Shown here: piece by piece, positions 25,673 through 34,011 of the stretch
How positions within the stretch are numbered: the first letter of the stretch is position 1
Layout: every line of letters begins with the position of its first letter
From: JANNGC01 sp043758205
GTDB lineage: Bacteria; Verrucomicrobiota; Verrucomicrobiia; Limisphaerales; SIBH01
Direction of reading: 5' to 3'
Length of the DNA stretch: 64,000 nt
Assembly (NCBI GenBank): GCA_043758205.1
Contig: JAYVNY010000057.1
Coordinates: forward strand, 4,904-68,903
The notes under the pieces: generated by a model
The model's database searches: none
What the model saw: only the letters and a program-made list of their open reading frames with translations
What the model was told of the DNA's origin: nothing
Translations under genes and position numbers: made by a program

Positions 25673-27841
25673 CTAGCGCTTCGCCTCAGTCGCAGAAATC
25701 ACCGTTGCCGCCGGCACGTTCGCCAGCCCGCGTTCGCGCACGGCATTCAACGCTGCCTTCATCATGCCTTGCACGGAACTGTCGTCCGTGGACGCGATCA
25801 GTTTTCCGAGCAGCGCGGCCACCGTCAGGTTCTTCACGTCCTCGGATGAGATGCCGAAGTCGGCAATCCACTTGCGGAACTGGCTTTTGAAAAACTCCGA
25901 ATCGCCGTTGAAGAACGTGTCCTTGATGTCCGTGAGCGTGGTGCTGTTCTGCACCATGCGGTCCACGGCTTTGCCCGTGCCGACGGCGCGCACGACCTTT
26001 TCGAAGAAATCGTTCTCGCCGCCCACGATATCAATGTGCGCGTGCTTGAGCGCCTCGCCGACGATGGTGGAGTTGGCTTGCGCAATGTCCCGCTGGACAT
26101 GAATGGCTGCGAGTTCCACATCGCGTTCCTTCGACAACCGAAGCTTGAACTCTTCGTGCTCCTTGCCGGCCTCGTGGAAAAGTTTCATGGCCTCGGCCTT
26201 CTGATGAATGGCTTTCGCTTCCGCCGCGCCGCGCGCTTCAATGCCGGTGGCGGCGGCGAGTTCCTTTTCCTTGGTGCCTTCGGCTTCAGCCTCGGCTTGC
26301 GTCTGCGTGTTGGTCGCGTTCACCGCGCCCTTGGCTTTGATGACCTCGGCTTCGGCCAGGCCCAATTCCTTCGTCGCCGACGCGTCCGCCTTGCGAGCAG
26401 TGGCTTTGGCGATGATGACTTTCGCTTCCGCGAGTCCGCGCGCGGATTCCATGGCGGCCAGTCCCTCGGCGTCTTGCTCGGAAGCATGGCGGCGCTTGTC
26501 GGAGGCCTTCGCTTCCGCGTCGGCCATCGTCTGCATCCGCTCGGCATCGCGCAACGCCGCCTCACGGTTCGCCTCGGCGGCGGTGATGATTTTGATCTTC
26601 TCCGCCTCGGCAATGTTCTTCTCAGATTCTTTCAACGCTTCCGAGGCCACCACGCGCTGAACCTGATCCTTCTTCGCGTTCATCTCGGCTTCGATCAAAG
26701 TCACTTCGCTCACGCGCGCCGCGGTCATGCGCGCTTCGATGTTGTTCTTCTCCTCCTGCTGTTGCACCACGGCCTTTTCTTCGGCGACGACCGTGGCGCG
26801 CTTGCGCTGCACCTCGACGCCCATTTCGGCCAGCTTGGTTTCCTTGTCCATTTCGGCGAGTGAAACGGTGCGCTCGCGACGCACGCGCGCTTCCTCGCCC
26901 TCCTGAATGGACTCCTGTTCGAGCCGCTGCTTTTCCTTCCGCACGGTAAACTCCCGCTCCTGCACCGCGCGATTCATGTCCTCGGTGCGCAGGCGGATGG
27001 ACTCCTCCGCTTCGAGCCGCTTGCCTTCCACTTCCTGCCGACGGCCTTCGATGACCTTGCGCGCCTCGGCCTCCTCGTTCGCCTTCACCTCGGTGATGGC
27101 GCGCGTCTGCTTGGCGGTGTCCTCCTCGTTCCGGCGCTTCTGTTCGCGCTTGGCGATGTCGGCGTCGGCGTTTTCTTTTTCCACCAGCACTTGGGCGCGT
27201 TGTGAAAACTCGTTCGACAAAACGCGTTCCCGCTGGGTGATCTCGGTGATTTTCTTGATGCCTTCCGCGTCGAGTACGTTGCTCGGGTCGTGTTGGTCGA
27301 GCGGCGTCTGTTCGAGGTAATCAATCGCCACGTCCTGAAGAATGAAGCCGTCGAGGTCTTTGCCGATGGTCACCTGAATCTGTTCCCGGAACTTCGTGCG
27401 CTCCGTGAACAACTCGTGAAATTCCATCTGCTTGCCCGCCGTCTTCAGCGCCTCGGAAAACTTCGACTCGAACAGTTCGCGCAACTGGTTCATGTCCGAC
27501 ACGCGCTCCGAGCCGAGCATCTGCGCGACCCTGCGCACGCTCTCCGCCGTGGCATCCACGCGGATGTAAAACGCCACCGAGATGTCCGCGCGGATGTTGT
27601 CCTTGCACACGAGTCCGTCTTTTCCTTTGCGCGCGATTTCGAGTTTCTTCACCGAAATGTCCACCAACTCCATCGTCTGGAAAATCGGAATGCGCAGCAT
27701 CCAGTCGAACGACACCCGGATGCCGCCGAGGCCGACGATGATGCCGGCCTTGCCCGGTTGAATCTTGCGGATGCACAGGACAAATACTGCCGCGAGAAAA
27801 AGCAGCGAGAGAACAACAACCGCGATGAGGACGTAAGGCAT
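25673..27841 (-). CDS. Flotillin-like SPFH/band-7 membrane protein
   Basis: This 722-residue protein has one N-terminal membrane helix (residues 4-24), a PGKAGIIVGLGG segment typical of the flotillin class, an SPFH/band-7 domain to about residue 190 (ISVAFYIRVDATAESVRRVA, ELFTERTKFREQIQVTIG, FILQDVAIDYLEQT), then a very long Ala/Glu/Lys-rich coiled coil (about 200-600) and a short globular C-terminus (FGISSEDVKNLTVAALLGKL). It resembles YqiK/flotillin proteins that oligomerise into membrane microdomains. It is the first gene of the minus-strand set leading to the DUF3686 ATPase and so probably recruits or anchors it. An NfeD-like partner, common for flotillins, is not seen nearby. Confidence 0.93.
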   Translation of the reverse strand: MPYVLIAVVVLSLLFLAAVFVLCIRKIQPGKAGIIVGLGGIRVSFDWMLRIPIFQTMELVDISVKKLEIARKGKDGLVCKDNIRADISVAFYIRVDATAESVRRVAQMLGSERVSDMNQLRELFESKFSEALKTAGKQMEFHELFTERTKFREQIQVTIGKDLDGFILQDVAIDYLEQTPLDQHDPSNVLDAEGIKKITEITQRERVLSNEFSQRAQVLVEKENADADIAKREQKRRNEEDTAKQTRAITEVKANEEAEARKVIEGRRQEVEGKRLEAEESIRLRTEDMNRAVQEREFTVRKEKQRLEQESIQEGEEARVRRERTVSLAEMDKETKLAEMGVEVQRKRATVVAEEKAVVQQQEEKNNIEARMTAARVSEVTLIEAEMNAKKDQVQRVVASEALKESEKNIAEAEKIKIITAAEANREAALRDAERMQTMADAEAKASDKRRHASEQDAEGLAAMESARGLAEAKVIIAKATARKADASATKELGLAEAEVIKAKGAVNATNTQTQAEAEAEGTKEKELAAATGIEARGAAEAKAIHQKAEAMKLFHEAGKEHEEFKLRLSKERDVELAAIHVQRDIAQANSTIVGEALKHAHIDIVGGENDFFEKVVRAVGTGKAVDRMVQNSTTLTDIKDTFFNGDSEFFKSQFRKWIADFGISSEDVKNLTVAALLGKLIASTDDSSVQGMMKAALNAVRERGLANVPAATVISATEAKR

Positions 27842-28047
27842 AAGTGCGTTGGTTAAGGATTCACGTTTGGGCCGTCAGACTGAATGCTTGCTGGATTATC
27901 AGGAAGGCAAAGAGGCGGCGAGTGGAATTCCGGTTTTGATTTTCAGCCGGGCGCGTGTTGGCACTGTGGCCGAAACCCGAGCCTGAGACGACGGGGCGCG
28001 GGCGTCCCACCCGCCGGGCGGCCAAGAGGGCCGCGCGGCCACGCCGA

Positions 28048-29421
28048 CTACAAAAACTTTGTCACCCCCGGCACGGCCACTTCGGATTTGGGCGGCGCGG
28101 CGTCCCAGTCGTAACGCTCGGGCGAGAGATTTTCTTTGGAATTCATGGCCTGCTCCCAGGTGATTTTCTGACCGGTGTAAGTCGCCATGCGGCCTTGGAT
28201 CGCCATCAAGGTGCTGCGCGCCATGTAGTCGCCGTTGTTGATGAGTTTGCCGCTGCGGATGCTGGCGAAGAGTTCATCGTGCTCGGTCTGATAATGATCT
28301 TTCTTGTCGCCCTCGTAACGCCACTTGCTGTCGCTGTGGATTTCCATGGAGCGCGTGCCGAACGTCGCCGCGCCTTTGCTGCCGGTGGCGTGGACGGAGA
28401 TGTCGTTCACTCCGCCGCTCTGCTGGCGGCAGTAGGCGTGGAGCTTCACGCCGCTGGCGTATTCGTAAATGACCGAGTGGTGATCGTAGATGTTGCCGAA
28501 CTCCGGCGCGGTGCGGACCTGACGCCCGCCGAGGCCCATCGCGCTCACGGGATATTCGTCGCGCATGATCCACGCGCACACGTCGAGCATGTGGACGTGC
28601 TGCTCGACGTTAAAGTCGCCCGAGAGCCAGGTGAAATAATACCAGTTGTGCATGTGCCACTGCATGTCCGTCCAGCCGGGCTGGCGCGGTTTGACCCAGA
28701 TGGGGCCGCGAAAATCATTGGCCTGCAACGCCCGCACCTCACCGATTTCGCCGGCGTGAATGCGCCGGACCATTTCGCGATAGCCGAGGTCGTAGCGCAG
28801 CACGAGACCTGAAACCAAGGAGAGATTCTTCCGCTTCGCCTCCGCGCACGACGCGAGCACGGAGCGCACGCCCGGCGCGTCCACGGCCACGGGTTTCTCG
28901 GCGAAGACGTGTTTGCCCGCGTCAATCGCAGCCTTGAGATGCATGGGACGAAAGTGCGGCGGCGTGGCGAGGAGCACGACATCACTGGCGGCGATGACTT
29001 TCTCGTACGCATCAAAGCCGACGAAGCGCCGGGACTCCGGCACCTCGATTTTTTCCGCGATGTCTTTCTGCTTCTGTAAAAGATCGAGGCTGCTCTCCAG
29101 CCGGTCTTTGAACGCATCGCCCAGTGCGACGAGTTTCACGTTCAGGTCACTGGCCAGCGCCTGCGCCGCCGCGCCGGTGCCGCGGCCGCCACAGCCAATC
29201 AATCCCACGCGCAAGGTCTCGCCGGGAGAAACCTGCGCGAAGCTGCGACGCGCGATGAACGGCGCGGCCCCGGCCACCACGGCGGAGGATTTCAGAAACG
29301 AGCGGCGTGATAGTCCCAAAGTAGTGGGACTGGCACCCTCGTCTGCGGAACTGCAAGCGGGGGCGCTTGCAGCACTCACGACAGGCGGGGGCGCCTGTCC
29401 CACTAACTTGGTCGCGCTCAC
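28048..29421 (-). CDS. Tat-exported Gfo/Idh/MocA family oxidoreductase with repeat-encoded N-terminal extension
   Basis: The favoured start is a GTG at 29421 that overlaps the upstream stop (GTGA), giving 457 residues. A Tat motif, LSRRSFLKSS, begins near residue 38, preceded by an unusual extension encoded by a palindromic repeat (29316-29411). The Rossmann fold follows (LRVGLIGCGGRGTGAA), then VFAEKPVAVD with the conserved Lys and a C-terminal Gfo/Idh/MocA domain (QWHMHNWYYFTWLSGDFNVE, EQHVHMLDV). These proteins use NAD(P) on sugar-like substrates; exported members are abundant in Planctomycetes and Verrucomicrobia. It is coupled to the DUF1080 gene, suggesting glycan catabolism outside the cytoplasm. 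Confidence 0.93.
   Translation of the reverse strand: MSATKLVGQAPPPVVSAASAPACSSADEGASPTTLGLSRRSFLKSSAVVAGAAPFIARRSFAQVSPGETLRVGLIGCGGRGTGAAAQALASDLNVKLVALGDAFKDRLESSLDLLQKQKDIAEKIEVPESRRFVGFDAYEKVIAASDVVLLATPPHFRPMHLKAAIDAGKHVFAEKPVAVDAPGVRSVLASCAEAKRKNLSLVSGLVLRYDLGYREMVRRIHAGEIGEVRALQANDFRGPIWVKPRQPGWTDMQWHMHNWYYFTWLSGDFNVEQHVHMLDVCAWIMRDEYPVSAMGLGGRQVRTAPEFGNIYDHHSVIYEYASGVKLHAYCRQQSGGVNDISVHATGSKGAATFGTRSMEIHSDSKWRYEGDKKDHYQTEHDELFASIRSGKLINNGDYMARSTLMAIQGRMATYTGQKITWEQAMNSKENLSPERYDWDAAPPKSEVAVPGVTKFL
29316..29411. repeat. 96-bp palindromic element within a coding region
   Basis: Near-inverted ends (ccaaagtagtggga at 29316, tcccactaacttgg at 29398) enclose internal hairpins gcaagcgggggcgcttgc and gacaggcgggggcgcctgtc. 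At 96 bp (32 codons) it keeps the reading frame and encodes a Pro/Ala-rich peptide near the N-terminus of the oxidoreductase. Confidence 0.8.
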
Positions 29422-30176
29422 GGCAGCTCCTTCACGTAAATGTTTTTGAACTGCACGAGCGCGGGCGGACTGGACCACTGGCCGTTGCGTTTCGCGCCGT
29501 GATGTTGCAGCGCGAGTTTGCCGCGCGCGGGCAAATCGGAAAGCTGCGCGCCAGCGATCACCGTCTTGCCGTTCAACACGACCGTCACCGACTGGCCGCG
29601 CACCGTGATTTCAAACCGGTTCCACTCGCCGACGGGCTTGTCCGCCTGCGTGCGGGGCGTGACGGCGGCGCGCAGGGCAGGCGTGCGTGTCGCGTCCATG
29701 CGCACGCCGTACATTTCGCCGGAGCCGATGGGCCAGCACCAGATGTTGACCTGGTGGGTGGCGGAGCCGCGCAGGAAAATCCCGGAGTCCGAGTCGGGCA
29801 GGGTGAATTTCATTTCCTTGCCCTTCACGTCGCGCGCGTGCGTGCCGTCAGGCAGGATGTAGGGGACGTTCGGGTTCAGGTAGGGCGTTTCCTTGATGCG
29901 CCAGTCCACGCGCAGCACGAAGTCGCCGAACTCGCGCTCGCTCCACAAATCCTTTTCCGCCGCCTCGCTGGCCGCGTCGTAATCGATCACGCCGTCGAGA
30001 ATTTTCCAATGGCCGTTGTCGCCTTCAGGGACTTTCCAGTTGGTGAAATCCTTGCCGTTGAACAGGGAGGTGAAACCGGCGGGCGGCTCGTTGTCCGCCG
30101 CGCGCAACGACGTGAGCGCGAGCCACGAGCCGAGCGAAATGAGCACAACGAGTCTGAAGGCGTTAGAAATTTTCAT
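29418..30176 (-). CDS. Secreted DUF1080 (3-keto-disaccharide hydrolase-type) protein
   Basis: The start MKISNAFRLV at 30176 gives 252 residues with a Sec signal peptide ending near LRAA. The jelly-roll DUF1080 pattern is clear: GFTSLFNGKDFTNWKVPEG near the start, WKILDGVIDY, FVLRVDWRI, DSDSGIFLRG, WNRFEITVRGQSVTVVLNG, and ALQHHG near the end. DUF1080 members are lectin-like or 3-keto-glycoside hydrolases. The stop overlaps the start of the exported Gfo/Idh/MocA gene. Since some Gfo/Idh-family enzymes make keto sugars, the pair could carry out oxidation then hydrolysis of a glycoside. This pathway is an inference. Confidence 0.92.
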   Translation of the reverse strand: MKISNAFRLVVLISLGSWLALTSLRAADNEPPAGFTSLFNGKDFTNWKVPEGDNGHWKILDGVIDYDAASEAAEKDLWSEREFGDFVLRVDWRIKETPYLNPNVPYILPDGTHARDVKGKEMKFTLPDSDSGIFLRGSATHQVNIWCWPIGSGEMYGVRMDATRTPALRAAVTPRTQADKPVGEWNRFEITVRGQSVTVVLNGKTVIAGAQLSDLPARGKLALQHHGAKRNGQWSSPPALVQFKNIYVKELP

Positions 30177-30314
30177 GGTGTGGGCGTGATGAGAGCCGAT
30201 TCCGCCGCGCGGCGCAACAGCGGCGGTGAAGTGAATGGGGCCGACCCTCTGCTTTGGATTCGCCTGCCCCAATTCGTTTGCAAAAATTCCCATTCGAGCG
30301 GGAGCCCCGGCTTT

Positions 30315-31556
30315 TTATCCGCGAAACTTTGTGTCCATTCGCCACTCCAGCGCGCCGCGTGCGGCGTGCGTGCCGGTGGCGAAACAGCCCTGCATCAAAT
30401 AGCCGCCGGTCGGCGCGTCCCAATCAATCATTTCGCCGGCGACAAAAATTCCCGGACACCGCCGGAGCATCAGCGCGGCGTTCAGTTCGCTCCAACGCAC
30501 CCCGCCGGCGGAGGAGATGGCCTCGGCGATGGGGCGCGGGCCGCTGAGCCGGAGCGGGCAATTTTTCACGGTCCAGGCCAGCGACTCCGCGGAGGTGAAG
30601 GGTGCGAGGCCCGGCAAATTTTCCAAAATGGCGAACGCCGCGTTGCTCAGCTTCCAGCGCGAGCGCGCCTCGGCGAGAAAATCGCGCGGGCAGTTGCCCA
30701 GTTTCCTCACCAGTTGAGCGACCGTGTGGGCGGGCTTGAAATCAATGGTTATCTTCGGTTCCGCCATCGCGCGCAGCGCCGGACCGAGCTGGTAAATCAC
30801 GCCGCCTTCGAGTCCGTATTTCGTCACCAGCAGTTCGCCCACGGCCGTCGTTTCACCCGCGCGGGCCGTGATGTTTTTGAGTGGCTGGCCTTCCGCCGGC
30901 GTAAGCACGTTGGCGGGCCAGGAAATTTCCCAGCCGCAATTCGACGACCGCAAAGGAGCCACGGCCACGCCCAGTTTTTCCAATGTTGAAACCCAGCCGC
31001 CATCCGAACCCGTCTCCGGCCACGAGCCGCCGCCGAGCGCGAGGATGAGTGCGTCCGCTTCCACCGAGCGAGGCTCGCCCTCGACTTGGAAATCCAACTG
31101 CCACTGCGCGCCCGGACACAGGCCCGTCCAGCGATGACGCAACGCAAACTTCACCCCGCCCTCGCGCAGCCGCTGCACCCAGCGGCGCAAGAGCGGCGCG
31201 GCCTTCATCTCGCGCGGATAAACGCGGCCGCTCGTCGCCGCGAATGTTTCCACGCCGAGTTCCGCCGCCCATTGCCGCAACGCGTCGGCATCGAATTCCG
31301 TGAGGAGCGTGGGCCAGAAATCCGGCGGCTGTTCCGTCCCGGTGTAGCGCTTGGCAAAATGTTCACGCGGCTCGGCGTGCGTCAGGTTCAGCCCGCTGCG
31401 ACCGGCCACCAGAAATTTCCGCCCCACCGAGGGCTTGGCATCAAACAGCGTCACCGCGGCGCCGCCCGCCGCCGCCACTTCCGCCGCGCGCAGCCCCGCC
31501 GGCCCGCCGCCAATGATCGCGATGTTGATGCCGCAGCGAAACAGAGCCGCCCGCAC
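30315..31556 (-). CDS. TIGR03862-type NAD(P)/FAD-dependent flavoprotein
   Basis: This 413-residue protein begins with an FAD-binding Rossmann motif (NIAIIGGGPAGLRAAEVAAA) and continues with GRKFLVAGRSGLNLTHAEP, VETFAATSGRVYPREMKAAP, and the C-terminal GIFVAGEMIDWDAPTGGYLM with a QGCFATGTHAA ending. This is the HI0933-like flavoprotein layout; the GRSGLNLTH and EMIDWDAPTGGY motifs fit the TIGR03862 subfamily. The reaction is unknown. It lies 24 bp downstream of the DUF885 peptidase gene on the same strand and is likely co-transcribed. Confidence 0.9.
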   Translation of the reverse strand: MRAALFRCGINIAIIGGGPAGLRAAEVAAAGGAAVTLFDAKPSVGRKFLVAGRSGLNLTHAEPREHFAKRYTGTEQPPDFWPTLLTEFDADALRQWAAELGVETFAATSGRVYPREMKAAPLLRRWVQRLREGGVKFALRHRWTGLCPGAQWQLDFQVEGEPRSVEADALILALGGGSWPETGSDGGWVSTLEKLGVAVAPLRSSNCGWEISWPANVLTPAEGQPLKNITARAGETTAVGELLVTKYGLEGGVIYQLGPALRAMAEPKITIDFKPAHTVAQLVRKLGNCPRDFLAEARSRWKLSNAAFAILENLPGLAPFTSAESLAWTVKNCPLRLSGPRPIAEAISSAGGVRWSELNAALMLRRCPGIFVAGEMIDWDAPTGGYLMQGCFATGTHAARGALEWRMDTKFRG

Positions 31557-31580
31557 GACGCAACGACGTTGGCCGCAACT

Positions 31581-33185
31581 TCAGTCCAGCCCGTGGCGCT
31601 CGATCCACGATTGCGGGAGGGTGCCGTGACTGAGCAGCCAGTCGTTGAATTTTTTCAAACTCCAGCCGCGTCCGTCCACGAGGCGTGCGCGCAGGCGCTC
31701 GTTCTCCAAGCGCCCGAGCCAGTAGCTCATCGGGACGGTGGGCGAACTCGTGTACCAGTTCACATCGCCCTCGGCGCGGGCGCGCGTGAAGCCGAGATGT
31801 TTCATCATGTGCCGCACGGCGGATTCGTAACTGTAGCGGCGCGTCTGCAATCGCAGGTCCACGAGGATGCGGTGCGCGCGCCAGAGCGCGTCGTGGAGTT
31901 GCTGCACGCGCAGCCACGGCGAGCGATCGATGCGGAGGTCCACCATCAGCTGCTCGCACCAGAGCGTCCAGCCCTCGTAGAACACGGCGTGGGCGAAAAG
32001 CCGCCGCCATTTGCGCGCGTGCTGATTGGCGAGAACGAATTGCAAGTGATGCCCCGGATACGCCTCGTGCGCGCAAGTGAGGCTGAGTCCGAAATGTTGT
32101 TGTCGCTCGGAACGCTGCTCCGCCTCGGTAGATTTCGTCGCGCTCAGGTCATTCACCCAGAAGGTGCCGCGCTGTTTTTTCTCGAACGCGCCGGGCGAGG
32201 AATACGCCGCCGTGGGAAACAGATGCCGCATGAACTCCGGCACCGGGCGCACGCGCAATTCATCGCCCTGCGGAAACGTCACCGCTTTGGCGGCGCGGAA
32301 AGCATCGGCCACGCGCTGCGTCTCGGCGCGATACACGCCCAGCAAGTCGTCGCCGGGATTCCACGCCTCGCGGGCTTCTTTGATGATTTCCTCGGGCTGC
32401 GCTTTCCGACCGAAGCGGGCGCATTCTTTTTTCAGCAAGGCGTTGAGGCGATCCACTTCGCCGAGCGCGAGCGATTCGATTTCGCCGAGGGTGTAATCGA
32501 GACCGAGTTGATCGCGAACGCGCCGCTGGGTTTCCTCAGCGCCGATGGCGAAAGAGCCGGCGGGCGCGAGCGGGCGCGCCAGCACGGCGTCGCGGTAGTG
32601 CGTCAGGGCTTTTTGCGCGGAGGCGACGAGCGTGTTGTCGCGCGGGCCGGAATGTTTTTCGAGAAAGGCAGTGACGGCCGTGAAAAGCGTGGGCGCACCC
32701 TCGGCCGTCTGCTCCATGATTTTGCGCCACACCGGTTCCGGGCGGTCGAGGAGCGCGGCGGACTCGGCGAGAAACTTCGGGGTGTCGCGCAGCAGGCCGC
32801 GAATGTTTCCGGCCGCGCGCTTCGGCTCGTCCTCGCCGCGTTGCAATTCATGCAGCAAGGCACCGAGCAGCGTATCCAATGCGTCGGGATCGAGCGCGTG
32901 CCGGCCGCGCGAAAAATCGTCGCACTCGCGCCGCATTTCCGCGCGCCACGCCAGCCGGTCGAGGTGCTGCTCGCGGGTCAGCGTGCGCGGGGAAATGCCG
33001 TCAAGTTTGCGGAGCGCGTCCTGTCGCCGCCGTTCCCAACGCTGCTCGTGCGCCCGGTCGGCGCGGCCCAGTTTTCCTTCGCCGTCGCGCAGGCCGGCGT
33101 GCGCCGCCATCAGCGGATGCTCGGCGAGCAGCGTCTCGAAATACTCGTCGAGCAGTCCGTCGAAGTGAGTTTGATCGCGATTCAT
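31581..33185 (-). CDS. DUF885 family zinc-dependent peptidase-like protein
   Basis: The start MNRDQTHFDG at 33185 gives 534 residues without a signal peptide. The DUF885 hallmarks are present: HEAYPGHHLQ (HExxxGHH zinc site) and, about 35 residues later, EGWTLWCEQ, whose Glu is the third ligand in related enzymes; an RYSYESAVRHMMKHLGF segment follows. The family is related to M2/M32-type metallopeptidases and includes bacterial carboxypeptidase-like enzymes. The lack of a signal peptide is slightly unusual because many homologues are secreted. It probably forms an operon with the downstream flavoprotein. Confidence 0.9.
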   Translation of the reverse strand: MNRDQTHFDGLLDEYFETLLAEHPLMAAHAGLRDGEGKLGRADRAHEQRWERRRQDALRKLDGISPRTLTREQHLDRLAWRAEMRRECDDFSRGRHALDPDALDTLLGALLHELQRGEDEPKRAAGNIRGLLRDTPKFLAESAALLDRPEPVWRKIMEQTAEGAPTLFTAVTAFLEKHSGPRDNTLVASAQKALTHYRDAVLARPLAPAGSFAIGAEETQRRVRDQLGLDYTLGEIESLALGEVDRLNALLKKECARFGRKAQPEEIIKEAREAWNPGDDLLGVYRAETQRVADAFRAAKAVTFPQGDELRVRPVPEFMRHLFPTAAYSSPGAFEKKQRGTFWVNDLSATKSTEAEQRSERQQHFGLSLTCAHEAYPGHHLQFVLANQHARKWRRLFAHAVFYEGWTLWCEQLMVDLRIDRSPWLRVQQLHDALWRAHRILVDLRLQTRRYSYESAVRHMMKHLGFTRARAEGDVNWYTSSPTVPMSYWLGRLENERLRARLVDGRGWSLKKFNDWLLSHGTLPQSWIERHGLD

Positions 33186-33295
33186 GATTTGTCGGCGCAG
33201 TGAATCACCTCCTGTTTCAGCGGGCAAAGGCAAAGGCGGCGGGCGGGACGCCTTTCAAGTCCGTGCGGGAAATCACCGATAGTTTTTCAGCGCGT

Positions 33296-33619
33296 TCACC
33301 GCCGTCCGCTGAGCGGTGCGAGGAACAAACATTTATCGAACCCAAATTTCTGCATGAGCACGAACGACAATAAAGCGACCGGAGGAATCGCCATGAGCTT
33401 CGCGACGAAGACGTTGCTGGTCGCGAGCAGCAGACCCAGCCACACCACGCCCACGGTGCAGAGCCAGCAGACGATGACCGTCAATACCTACCGCACCAGT
33501 TCCGCCGCGCGCACCTTCGCCTCCGCGCGGAAGCCCCAGCATTTGGTCAAGGCGTAGTGCGGGGCCGCGCCGAAAAATTTGGCGAGTGATACGGCGATGA
33601 GCTGGAGAGCGCCTTCGTT
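33296..33619 (-). pseudogene. GtrA-like membrane protein remnant with an in-frame amber codon
   Basis: Reading the minus strand from 33619, a frame gives LQLIAVSLAKFFGAAPHYAL and ALTKCWGFRAEAKVRAAELVR, then a TAG, then without a frame change VLTVIVCWLCTVGVVWLGLL and AKLMAIPPVALLSFVLMQKF. The two halves read as one GtrA-like protein of two or more helix pairs if the TAG was once a tyrosine codon. A stop lies just upstream of the first half and the N-terminal part is missing, so the gene looks decayed. A sequencing error at the TAG would not restore the missing N-terminus. Confidence 0.55.
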
Positions 33620-33622
33620 TCA

Positions 33623-34011
33623 TTCCTCACGCCCGGTCGGCGCGGGCTGGTTTGGTCTCCGCGCGACCAGGCTCACCCACATGCTTTTGATAGCTGTTTC
33701 GATTTTGACGCGTCTGCCTTGGGCACCGTCGAGGCCTGTCCGTTGCGCCCGATTCGATTAACATAAATCCGAGCCGTCGCCGTTACAGACAACACGCCGC
33801 TGGCGACCAAGAACTTGCCTTCGAGGTTTGCTTGTGATTAAAGATATCAACTCACGAGCTACCAGACGCGGCATTGGCGTGCCGTATTTGCGTCGCTCGA
33901 CCAAAACAAACAGCGGTGTTAAGAAGTGCGTCTATGCTCGCCTGTCGTTGGCTTCGGACATTTTTGTCCGAGCCCCGCGAGCGTTCATTTCTGAACTCAT
34001 CCCCCAACTCT
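33623..34011. other. 389-bp non-coding stretch upstream of the giant secreted protein
   Basis: No protein-like frame, repeat copy or convincing terminator is seen here. The region is less GC-rich than its surroundings near 33750-33850 (attaacataaatcc, gattaaagatatc) and probably contains the promoter of the giant gene, but no single -35/-10 pair stands out. Confidence 0.5.
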
